Origin: Defluviitaleaceae bacterium
GTDB taxonomy: Bacteria > Bacillota > Clostridia > Lachnospirales > WQUN01
DNA length: 43,833 bases
Assembly: GCA_009786535.1 (NCBI GenBank)
Contig: WQRX01000029.1
Span: forward strand, 1-43,833
Reading direction: 5' to 3'
A model generated the notes under the pieces. The model was not told the DNA's origin and did not search any database. It was given only the letters and a program-made list of their open reading frames with translations. The position numbers and the translations under genes are program-made. Shown in pieces: positions 8,361 to 15,865 of the stretch; position 1 is the first letter of the stretch; each line of letters starts with the position of its first letter.

Positions 8361-8849
8361 ATGACCATGGAACAAGACGTAGCATTGGATGGGCGTAATG
8401 CAGAGGATACAATTAAGGACCAATATCTAACCTTTGCCATTGAAGGCGAAGATTATGGTGTAGAAATTGCCTTTGTAAAAGAAATAATTAAAATGAGCCC
8501 CATTACACGCGTACCCGAGATGCCCGACTTTATCGAAGGCATTGTAAACCTGCGCGGCGAGTTGATTGGCGTACTGGACGTGCGCAAGCGTTTTGGCGTG
8601 CCCATTAAAGAACACGATGATGAAACCTGCGTAATTGTTATTATTGGTGACAAACTTTCCAGCGGACTGGGTTTGTTGGGCTTAATTGTAGACTCGGTGC
8701 GCGAAACGGCAATTATTCCTGAAGAAAACATGGCACCCCCGCCCAACGCAAAACTAAACTTCGCCAACCAGTTTATCCGCAACATTGGACGCGTAGATAA
8801 TGATGTAAAGTTGTTGCTGGATTTAGAACGGTTTTTAGCGCTGGAGTAG
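8361..8849 (+). CDS. cheW: Chemotaxis coupling protein CheW
   Basis: 162 residues with TAGGAGG nine bases before the ATG. It has the CheW signature: YLTFAIEGEDYGVEI, ITRVPEMPDFIEGIVNLRGELIGVLDVRKRF and VDSVRET. It bridges chemoreceptors to the CheA kinase in the polar signalling array. It directly follows cheA and ends at a palindrome that may stop transcription. An N-terminal extension of about 20 residues before the fold is a small variation. Confidence 0.96.
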   Translation: MTMEQDVALDGRNAEDTIKDQYLTFAIEGEDYGVEIAFVKEIIKMSPITRVPEMPDFIEGIVNLRGELIGVLDVRKRFGVPIKEHDDETCVIVIIGDKLSSGLGLLGLIVDSVRETAIIPEENMAPPPNAKLNFANQFIRNIGRVDNDVKLLLDLERFLALE

Positions 8850-8875
8850 ATTTAAAAATTATTTTCTTAAAACCT

Positions 8876-8897
8876 AAAGCCCGCATATGCGGGCTTT
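8876..8897 (+). terminator. Palindrome after cheW, probable terminator
   Basis: AAAGCCCGCATATGCGGGCTTT is almost a complete palindrome 27 bases after the cheW stop. The T run is only three long, so termination efficiency is uncertain. Its core matches the stem of the tRNA-Arg terminator at 15.8 kb. Confidence 0.6.
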
Positions 8898-8921
8898 AAA
8901 CTTACCACAGGAGTTGACCAA

Positions 8922-10748
8922 ATGCACCTATCAAACGAAGCGCTTCTGCGCGTAGAAAAACCCGCACGGTACGTGGGCGGCGAAGTGAATGCGGTGATAA
9001 AGGATAAAAATAGAATACGGTTTGGGTTCTGTTTTCCCGATGCGTATGAAGTGGGCATGAGCCATTTGGGGCTTCAAATGCTCTATTTTTTTATGAATCG
9101 GCGGGAGGACACTTGGTGCGAACGGGTTTTCATGCCCTTCTTGGACATGCAACAGGTAATGCGTGAGGAAAATATTCCCCTGTACGCATTGGAAAGCGGC
9201 GACCCGATAAAAGACTTGGATATACTGGGCTTTACCCTGCAATATGAAATGTGCTACACCAATGTCCTTGCCATGCTGGAGTTGGGCGGGCTGGCGCTAC
9301 GGGCGGCGGATAGAGGCGAGGACGACCCGCTGGTATGCGCAGGGGGGCCCTGCGCCACCAACCCCGAACCGATGGCAGATTTTTTTGACTTTTTTTACAT
9401 TGGCGACGGGGAAGCAACCTTGGACGAAATTTTGGATATGTATGCAAAATGCAAAGCGCGAGGGTTGAGTAAAGAGGATTTTTTAGAGGAAATTACGTGG
9501 ATTGATGGTATTTATGTCCCCCGTTTTTATGATGTGGGGTACAAAAAAGACGGTACAATTGACTGGTTTTATCCGATTATTGGCGACATTCCCAATGGCG
9601 TAAAACGGGCGTTTGTGCCTGAGTTGACGTATTTCCCCGATAAATTTTTGGTGCCGCTGGTGGAGGCAGTGCATAACCGCGTTACGCTGGAGCTGGCGCG
9701 GGGCTGTATGCGGGGCTGTCGCTTCTGCCAGGCGGGCTATATTTATCGCCCATTGCGCGAACGCGGGGTGGACGCATTAACGGCACACGCGGAAAATTTG
9801 CTTTCGGCAACGGGACACGAGGAGGTATCACTCCTTGCGCTAAGCGCGTGCGACCACAGCGGCTTCGGCACACTGGTGGACAAGCTGCTTACTATTACCG
9901 AACCCGCGCGCGTGAGTCTTTCCTTGCCTTCTACAAGGCTGGACGCGGCGTTTTTTGACGCGATTAAAAAGACCCAGCGTGTGCGCAAATCATCCCTTAC
10001 CGTTGCCCCCGAGGCGGGTAGCCAGCGTATGCGCGACGCGATTAATAAAAATTTAACCGAAGCGGATATACTTGACGGCTGTCTGCAAGCCTTTGAATCG
10101 GGTTTTCATAAGATAAAATTGTACTTTATGGCGGGGCTGCCGTGGGAGGAAATGGACGATATCCGCGCCAACGTGCAGTTGGCGGAAAAGGTTGTGGACG
10201 CGTATTACAAGCTTACGTATGAACAGCGGACAAAGCCCGTTTCCGTTTCGGTAAGCACGGCGTGCTTTGTGCCGAAGGCGTTTACGCCCTTCCAATGGGC
10301 AGCACAGGTGAACCCGATGGACTTCGAAGCCGACCAGCGCGAGGTAAAATCCAACATTCGCAAAAAGCAAATCGTTTACCGCTACCACGACGCAAAAACC
10401 GCGCATATTGAAGGCGTGTTAGCGCGGGGCGACCGCCGCCTTTCCCACGCGATAGAACACGCCTACCGCGCGGGCGCAATGTTTGACGGCTGGAGCGAGC
10501 ATTTCCGCTACGACCGCTGGCTAAGGGCGTTCGAAAGCGCGGGCATAGACCCCGCCTTCTACGCCAACCGCGAACGCGCCGAGGACGAAGTATTGCCGTG
10601 GGATTTTATCGACATTGGCGTGACTAAAGCATTTTTACTTGAAGAGTATAAGCGCGCTAAAAATAGCGTTCTAACGCCCAATTGCCGCGAAAAATGTGCT
10701 AATTGCGGTGTAATGGCAATCGCCGATGGGGGTAAATGCCATGGTTAA
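8922..10748 (+). CDS. B12-binding-type radical SAM protein, TIGR03960 family
   Basis: 608 residues; CAGGAG lies ten bases upstream of the ATG. The N-terminal part (FCFPDAYEVGMSHLGLQML, DILGFTLQYEM) resembles the B12-binding-like domain of this group. The radical SAM core has Cys262, Cys266 and Cys269 (CMRGCRFC) for the [4Fe-4S] cluster that cleaves S-adenosylmethionine. A C-terminal CREKCANCG cluster may bind metal. Family knowledge: TIGR03960 proteins are widespread in Clostridia next to a DUF2344 (TIGR03936) partner, often upstream of ribonuclease G; the substrate is not established to my knowledge. Here the partner overlaps by eight bases, but ribonuclease G is absent. Confidence 0.93.
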   Translation: MHLSNEALLRVEKPARYVGGEVNAVIKDKNRIRFGFCFPDAYEVGMSHLGLQMLYFFMNRREDTWCERVFMPFLDMQQVMREENIPLYALESGDPIKDLDILGFTLQYEMCYTNVLAMLELGGLALRAADRGEDDPLVCAGGPCATNPEPMADFFDFFYIGDGEATLDEILDMYAKCKARGLSKEDFLEEITWIDGIYVPRFYDVGYKKDGTIDWFYPIIGDIPNGVKRAFVPELTYFPDKFLVPLVEAVHNRVTLELARGCMRGCRFCQAGYIYRPLRERGVDALTAHAENLLSATGHEEVSLLALSACDHSGFGTLVDKLLTITEPARVSLSLPSTRLDAAFFDAIKKTQRVRKSSLTVAPEAGSQRMRDAINKNLTEADILDGCLQAFESGFHKIKLYFMAGLPWEEMDDIRANVQLAEKVVDAYYKLTYEQRTKPVSVSVSTACFVPKAFTPFQWAAQVNPMDFEADQREVKSNIRKKQIVYRYHDAKTAHIEGVLARGDRRLSHAIEHAYRAGAMFDGWSEHFRYDRWLRAFESAGIDPAFYANRERAEDEVLPWDFIDIGVTKAFLLEEYKRAKNSVLTPNCREKCANCGVMAIADGGKCHG

Positions 10749-11373
10749 GGTACGCATTCAATTTTCAAAAGACGGCGCGTTGCGCTTTATCGGGCATTTG
10801 GATTTTTTGCGCGTTTTTGGGCAAATGTTACGCCGAGCGGAGCTGCCCGTTGCCTTTTCGCAGGGGTTTAACCCGCATATTTTGCTTTCGTTTGCACTGC
10901 CATTACCGCTGGGCATGGTAAGCGGCAACGACTATGCGGACCTCACCCTTGCCCATCAAGTAAATTTACTTGATGCCGTAAAAGTCTTACAAACCCACGC
11001 ACCGCAGGGGCTTACCCTACACAAAATATGGGAAACCGAGGGGCGCAATACCGCGTCTGTTACCGCCACCGCCGATTACACCCTGGCGGGGGAAATTGTA
11101 ACCGATTTACTGGCATCGCAGGAATATATTATTCCCAAAAAAACAAAAAGCGGGGTAAAGGATACGAACATTCGCCCCGATATTTTCGATATTACAGAAA
11201 CGAAAGGGCAAATTACTTTGCGCCTTGCCGCGGGGAGCGGTCGCTTCCTAAACCCAGTTACAACGGCAAAAATCTTATTAAACCGCGAGGTTTCCGCCCA
11301 TGAAATAACCCGCGCGGAGTTGTACGCGCGGGTCGGGGAGGCCTTTATTCCGTTGGATAAATTTACAAACTAG
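10741..11373 (+). CDS. DUF2344 / TIGR03936 radical SAM-associated protein
   Basis: 210 residues from the ATG at 10741, preceded by GGGGG; the start lies inside the last codons of the radical SAM gene, indicating translational coupling. The N-terminus (VRIQFSKDGALRFIGHLDFLR, then RRAELPVAFSQGFNPH) is diagnostic of TIGR03936. The function is undefined; conserved pairing with TIGR03960 suggests they act together, perhaps on RNA or ribosome-related substrates, which is inference. Its stop overlaps the stop of the convergent ROK-like gene by 11 bases, with no room for a separate terminator. Confidence 0.93.
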   Translation: MVKVRIQFSKDGALRFIGHLDFLRVFGQMLRRAELPVAFSQGFNPHILLSFALPLPLGMVSGNDYADLTLAHQVNLLDAVKVLQTHAPQGLTLHKIWETEGRNTASVTATADYTLAGEIVTDLLASQEYIIPKKTKSGVKDTNIRPDIFDITETKGQITLRLAAGSGRFLNPVTTAKILLNREVSAHEITRAELYARVGEAFIPLDKFTN

Positions 11374-12736
11374 CTGCCGCTACGCTTTGCCCTACGCGGC
11401 GTGCTTTTTCATCAGGGGTGTGAATGTTGAATTGGTACGAAGCGTAATCCTCGGCGATAACCTTACGGGCTACGTCCAGGATTATATTTCCGCCTTCGCC
11501 GCTCATTACGCGCCCCAGCAGCAGCACATGTTTAAAGCCATACAAATCCCAATAATACGGCAATGTATGCCCAAGATATGCGCCGAGAGATTGGAAAATC
11601 CCCTGCACTACTTCCCGCGATTGTGGATTTTCGGATTTAAATAGGTCCTGCACAATTTTCAAATTTTCCCCCGGGGGGCGGGTGGTGTCTAATTCAATGC
11701 CCGCCGCCAGCGCCAGTTTTATTACGCCGTCCTGGGAAAAATACTTCACCCCACAGCCGATATCGCCTGCCCATTCGTCCACCATTGCGGTGGGCGATGC
11801 GTCCACAGGGCAAAACGCAAGCTCGTTAAGCCAGCCTTTGATATGCCCGTTTTCGTCGATATAACCGCCTGCTTCGCTTGTACCCATTGCGATGCCCAGC
11901 ACGTTGTTATCGTTAAATTCCATCGCGCCCGCCAGCGCCGTTACATCGCCGTCATTTACCACGCTTATGGGAATGTCCTTACCAATCTCCGCCCCTGCGC
12001 GGATATAGATATCCTTCACTTTTTTTTCAAAATCTTCGGGCGAAACCTTTAAAAACAGGGACGCTACCATGGTGCGGTTATCAATATAAATGCCCGCCGA
12101 AGACACGCCAATCGAATCCACTCTCGGCATTTTTGCCGCCGCCGTTTTCATCGCTTCTACGATGCCGTTAAAATGGTAATCGGGGTCGGGCGTGATTTTG
12201 GGGTGCCATACGACTTCTTCACTAAACACGGCTTCGCCGTCAATCACGGCAGAAACCTTTCTGTCACTGCCCCCCGCGTCAAACCCGATACGGTAACCGC
12301 CTGTTTTACCGCCGACAGCCTTGGCTTGCTCGTTTTGCGCGGGCTTGTCTGTCAGCGGCTTCACCTCTACTTCGAAGGGCGTTTCATACACACGCGCCAT
12401 CATGCCATTGTCAAATGCGTATTTTCCCGTTGGCGAAAACGCAGCCTTAATATGCGCGCCGATTGCATCGTCCCCGCAAATCGTCACCTTAAAGCCGCCT
12501 TTTGCCCACAGCAGGTATTTGACCATGCGCTCTACATAATAGCGGTCGGCGTCCTCATTTGTGCCTGTTATAAACGTATCGTGTACCGCACGCAGCCCTG
12601 CGTTGCGCTCTACGGCAATGCTAAGCGGCTTTTTTGCTTGCGCCAAAAATGCAGCGTTAAACTTTGCCATTGGGATAAAGGTTGGGTCGTATTTAGGGGC
12701 GGTTTTTATTTCGATGCTTATGCCTTTATATTGCAT
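11363..12736 (-). CDS. ROK-like sugar kinase/ATPase-fold protein with N-terminal extension
   Basis: 457 residues with AAGGAGG at good spacing before the ATG. Residues 1 to about 145 are an extension I do not recognise. From about 150 the protein has the actin-like ATPase fold of ROK proteins: YRIGFDAGGSDRKVSAVI (phosphate 1 loop), VDSIGVSSAGIYI, ISVVNDGDVTALAGA (catalytic Asp region) and LGIAMGTSEAGGYI (phosphate 2 loop). The usual ROK zinc motif rich in Cys/Gly is not present; the region reads AGDIGCGVKYFS instead. It could be a sugar or amino-sugar kinase, or a non-catalytic relative. It stands alone, with its own leader, convergent with the radical SAM pair. Confidence 0.8.
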   Translation of the reverse strand: MQYKGISIEIKTAPKYDPTFIPMAKFNAAFLAQAKKPLSIAVERNAGLRAVHDTFITGTNEDADRYYVERMVKYLLWAKGGFKVTICGDDAIGAHIKAAFSPTGKYAFDNGMMARVYETPFEVEVKPLTDKPAQNEQAKAVGGKTGGYRIGFDAGGSDRKVSAVIDGEAVFSEEVVWHPKITPDPDYHFNGIVEAMKTAAAKMPRVDSIGVSSAGIYIDNRTMVASLFLKVSPEDFEKKVKDIYIRAGAEIGKDIPISVVNDGDVTALAGAMEFNDNNVLGIAMGTSEAGGYIDENGHIKGWLNELAFCPVDASPTAMVDEWAGDIGCGVKYFSQDGVIKLALAAGIELDTTRPPGENLKIVQDLFKSENPQSREVVQGIFQSLGAYLGHTLPYYWDLYGFKHVLLLGRVMSGEGGNIILDVARKVIAEDYASYQFNIHTPDEKARRVGQSVAAASL

Positions 12737-12798
12737 GATATGCCTCCTTAGGGGTGATAGGGTGATTAAAACACAAAACCGTGGACGCTGTCCACCAG

Positions 12799-12842
12799 AA
12801 AAAAAACCCCTCGCGCGTTTGGATATTCGCGTTGCGGGGTTC
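12799..12842 (-). terminator. Intrinsic terminator after the small conserved Clostridial gene
   Basis: On the minus strand a GC-rich stem (AACCCCGCAACGCG pairing imperfectly with CGCGCGAGGGGTT) is followed by eight T. It lies 12 bases after the stop at 12854 and before the ROK-like gene start. Confidence 0.88.
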
Positions 12843-12853
12843 GGGGATTAATT

Positions 12854-13522
12854 TTAATTTTGCATTCCCAACAATTCTTTGGTGAAGGCGATGCTCTCAT
12901 CGGGGGGTAAATCTTTGAGGATTTGGTTAATGTCTATCCCCAGATGCAGCGCACGGTCGGAAATTTTTGAAGCGTTGCTATTGCTGCCTTGGTACATTTC
13001 TTTGATAAGGTCGATGGCTTTTTTGTTTGTTTCCTCCCTTGCGCGCACGATGTCTACCATGCCGTGTACAAAGGTTTGAATGTTTTCGCCGTCGTCCATT
13101 TCGCCGCTTTCGTACATGCCTTTAAGGGCGTTTACCGTTTCGTGGACGTAGGCGGTGTTGTTTACAATGGCGTCCAGCCTTGTTAGCAAGTCGTTGGTGT
13201 TGGAAATTGTGTAAGCGTAGTGGTATCCCTTCGTAGGCGGGGTCGGTGGTGCAGGCGGAACCGGGGGTACAGGTGGTGCCGGTGGCGTTGCTTCCGGCCG
13301 CGGACCGTTGCTTCTGGGGTCGTGCTCTTCGTTATATATGCTCATAGGTTTGTCCTCCAATAGTGTTGGGGGACGCGCTTCATTTCGCGTGCCGAGTAGG
13401 CATAGGGTGCTTTCATCTATGAAGCGCGCCCTGCCATTTTTTACAAGCCCTTTGGCTCGTCTTGGGTACGTGGCTTCATACATATTACCTTGCTCGTCTA
13501 TAACGCGGATATTTTTTGTTAT
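12854..13522 (-). CDS. Conserved Clostridial protein with 'YEATYPRRAKGLVKNGRARF' N-terminus; probable AUA start
   Basis: 222 residues if translation starts at ATA 13522; the first ATG in frame is at 13483 (209 residues). The N-terminal block (RVIDEQGN through GRARF) is one I recall from many Clostridial proteins of unknown function, and it begins upstream of that ATG. The strong GGGGAGGG site (13529-13536) lies exactly six bases before ATA 13522 but about 45 bases from the ATG. Next come a Pro/Ala-rich linker (about residues 68-95) and a helical C-terminal domain (about 100-222). No enzyme motif or membrane segment is visible. A good sigma-A promoter (13613-13641) and a terminator make it monocistronic. 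Confidence 0.8.
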   Translation of the reverse strand: MTKNIRVIDEQGNMYEATYPRRAKGLVKNGRARFIDESTLCLLGTRNEARPPTLLEDKPMSIYNEEHDPRSNGPRPEATPPAPPVPPVPPAPPTPPTKGYHYAYTISNTNDLLTRLDAIVNNTAYVHETVNALKGMYESGEMDDGENIQTFVHGMVDIVRAREETNKKAIDLIKEMYQGSNSNASKISDRALHLGIDINQILKDLPPDESIAFTKELLGMQN

Positions 13523-13612
13523 GGGTATCCCTCCCCGTTTTTATTTGCGGTATAGACCGCGCAAACGCACCGTTTTGTGTGATGGGTGCCGTCCCCAGCG
13601 TTTGTACAAGCA

Positions 13613-13641
13613 AGTGTAGCACGCGAATAATTCCAATGCAA
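13613..13641 (-). promoter_or_regulatory. Sigma-A promoter for the gene at 12854-13522
   Basis: Minus strand TTGCAT (-35, 13636-13641), 17-base spacer, TACACT (-10, 13613-13618). The predicted start near 13606 leaves an 80-base leader that includes a GCGGT/ACCGC hairpin just before the ribosome site. Confidence 0.75.
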
Positions 13642-13648
13642 GCGAAAA

Positions 13649-15439
13649 CTATGTCATTATCCCCTTTAGCTGCATATCAAACATGCGTTTATACACGCCT
13701 TGCTGCGCCATAAGCGCTTGATGGTTGCCTTGCTCTACAATTTTCCCCCCGTCGATTACCAGAATATTGTCCGCGTCCGCCACCGTGCGCAGGCGGTGCG
13801 CGATTACAAAACTGGTGCGTCCTTGCATGAGCATATTCATGGCTTGTTGAATTTTTGCCTCTGTGCGGGTGTCTACCGACGAGGTGGCTTCGTCAAGAAT
13901 AAGAATATCGGGGTTGGCAAGCACGCAACGGGTAATGGCGAGTAGCTGGCGCTGCCCGCCGGAAAGGTTTCGGCTGTTTTCTGCCAGCAAAGTTGCATAG
14001 CCTTCGGGCAGTTGGCGGATAAAACGGTCCGCACCTACCAATTTTGCCGCTTTTTTAACTTCTTCGTCCGTGGCGTTGGGCTTGCCGTAGCGCAGATTTT
14101 CCATAATGCTTCCCGTAAAGAGGTAGGTATCCTGCAGCACAATGCCAAAGGCACGGCGCAGGGAATTGCGGGTATAATTTTCCAATGGTTGCCCGTCTAA
14201 AACAATTTCCCCCGCGTTTATGTCATAGAAGCGGGTGACGAGATTAACCAGTGTGGTTTTGCCCGCACCCGTTGGCCCGACAAGGGCTATGACCGAACCC
14301 CCCGCCGCACTAAAGTTAAAATCCGTGATGATAGGCGTATCTTCTGTGTAGCCAAAATGTACGTTTTTGAAGGCGATATCGCCACGGGCTTGCGTTAGCT
14401 CAACGGCATTGGGCGGGTCGGGGGTTTCCTCGGCTACGTCCAAAATTTCAAATACACGCTCGGTGCTTGCAAGGGCAGATTGCAATTGGTTATAGGTGCT
14501 CGCAAGGTCATTTAAGGGACGCCCAAACTGCCGCGCGTAGGCGATAAACGACGCAATTACACCTACGGTAATACTGCCGTTGATGGCAAGCACCGCACCC
14601 GCAAAGGCAACCACCGTCAATGACAAATTGTTAATAACATTCATGGCAGGCATGATAAAGCCCGACCATATTTGCGCCTGCGTGCCTGCTTTGCGCAAAC
14701 GCTCATTAATTTTTGCAAAGTCTTGTACGCTTTTTTTCTCGCAGCCGTAGGCTTTAATCACCGCAATGCCCGAGATATCCTCTTCAATTTTCGCGTTAAG
14801 CAAGCCCAGTTCCAGCTGCTGGTCGCGGAAATAACGCCGCGTTTTTGCCCCGATTGTCTTGCCCACCACAAAGAAAAACGGTACGCTCACCAGCGCAAAA
14901 AACGTCATTTGCGGCGAGAGCCATAGCATCATGGCAAGTACACCCGTTACGGTAATGAAAATGGATGTCAACTGCACCAGCGCCATGCCCAAAATACCCG
15001 CGATATTATCCGTATCGTTGGAAAGTCTGCTCATCAATTCGCCGTGCATATACTTGTCAAAAAATTTGATGGGCAAGCGCTGCAAATGCGCAAAGAGATA
15101 GTGCCGCATACTGCGCACCAAGCGCTGGCTTGCCCCTGCAACCACCCACGTTTGCAAAAATTGCGCCAGCGAATCCCATATGTACAAAACAAGCAGCAGC
15201 CCAAAAATAGGCAAAGCAAACCGCGTTACCGTAGCCGCAGGGAAGGGATAAACCAGTCCGTCAATTAAACGCCCGATAAGAAACGGTCCAATGAGCGCTG
15301 CCGCCGTTGCCCCAATAGAAAGCAAAAAAATAGCGGGAAGCGCATACCACTGCTCGCGGAAATAACCCAGCAGGCGCAGAATCGTTTTTGTTAAATGCTT
15401 CGGGCGTTCACGCTCGCGCTGGAAGCGGTTGCCTTTCAT
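13649..15439 (-). CDS. ABC exporter, fused permease-ATPase half-transporter (MsbA/MdlB type)
   Basis: 596 residues; AAGGGTGA lies seven bases before the ATG. The N-terminal half is a six-helix type I exporter membrane domain (about 25-330). The C-terminal ATPase has Walker A GPTGAGKTTLV, Q-loop VLQDTYLF, signature LSGGQRQL, Walker B ILILDEATSS and the H-loop VIAHRLRT. Such proteins work as dimers to export lipids, drugs or peptides. Clostridia often encode two such halves in tandem, but only one is here; an ATG mini-frame overlapping the start (MKGEFS then stop) is the only trace upstream. Substrate unknown. It would homodimerise or pair with a protein encoded elsewhere. Confidence 0.93.
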   Translation of the reverse strand: MKGNRFQRERERPKHLTKTILRLLGYFREQWYALPAIFLLSIGATAAALIGPFLIGRLIDGLVYPFPAATVTRFALPIFGLLLVLYIWDSLAQFLQTWVVAGASQRLVRSMRHYLFAHLQRLPIKFFDKYMHGELMSRLSNDTDNIAGILGMALVQLTSIFITVTGVLAMMLWLSPQMTFFALVSVPFFFVVGKTIGAKTRRYFRDQQLELGLLNAKIEEDISGIAVIKAYGCEKKSVQDFAKINERLRKAGTQAQIWSGFIMPAMNVINNLSLTVVAFAGAVLAINGSITVGVIASFIAYARQFGRPLNDLASTYNQLQSALASTERVFEILDVAEETPDPPNAVELTQARGDIAFKNVHFGYTEDTPIITDFNFSAAGGSVIALVGPTGAGKTTLVNLVTRFYDINAGEIVLDGQPLENYTRNSLRRAFGIVLQDTYLFTGSIMENLRYGKPNATDEEVKKAAKLVGADRFIRQLPEGYATLLAENSRNLSGGQRQLLAITRCVLANPDILILDEATSSVDTRTEAKIQQAMNMLMQGRTSFVIAHRLRTVADADNILVIDGGKIVEQGNHQALMAQQGVYKRMFDMQLKGIMT

Positions 15440-15546
15440 GAGAATTCACCCTTCATGGAAAAATGGTAAGCAGCAGCGATAAAACCGCAGCACATACGAT
15501 TTTTTGGCTGTTTTCATGATATGCTTCTATTGCTTGAAATGAATAT

Positions 15547-15575
15547 TTGACGAAATGGGTAAATTGCGATATACT
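15547..15575 (+). promoter_or_regulatory. Sigma-A promoter of the tRNA-Pro/tRNA-Arg operon
   Basis: TTGACG (15547-15552), 17-base spacer, TATACT (15570-15575). It has the same hexamers and spacing as the promoter of the other tRNA operon at 3.9 kb. The start point would be near 15582, about 13 bases before tRNA-Pro. Confidence 0.9.
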
Positions 15576-15594
15576 ACGCGGCGGTTTTGTTTAT

Positions 15595-15669
15595 CGGGGT
15601 GTAGCGTAGTTTGGCTAGCGCGCGTGGTTTGGGACCACGAGGTCGCAGGTTCGAATCCTGTCACCCCGG
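15595..15669 (+). tRNA. tRNA-Pro (TGG)
   Basis: Cloverleaf: acceptor CGGGGTG/CACCCCG, D-stem GCGT/GCGC, anticodon stem CGTGG/CCACG with loop TTTGGGA (anticodon TGG), T-arm GCAGG TTCGAAT CCTGT. The discriminator would be G and no CCA is encoded. A T run follows directly, but tRNA-Arg lies 82 bases further on and may be read through. Confidence 0.96.
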
Positions 15670-15751
15670 TTTTTTTATTACCGGTATTTGCCTTCGGCAA
15701 AAACGCTTCGCAGAAACCGCGCAGAAGCATTTGCGGAATCTGCTACGCTAT

Positions 15752-15825
<74 letters not shown>

Positions 15826-15837
15826 CGATTAAATCTT

Positions 15838-15865
15838 GAAGCCCGCATTCGCGGGCTTCTTTTTA
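15838..15865 (+). terminator. Terminator of the tRNA-Pro/Arg operon
   Basis: GAAGCCCGC and GCGGGCTTC pair around an ATTC loop, followed by a T-rich tract. The end touches the stop codon of the convergent Sel1-repeat gene, so that gene may use the hairpin in reverse. Confidence 0.92.

Noticed and set aside
15440..15530. Possible remnant of a second ABC half-transporter upstream of the exporter
   Set aside because: Only a six-codon ATGA-overlapping frame is present; no ATPase or membrane sequence can be read there.
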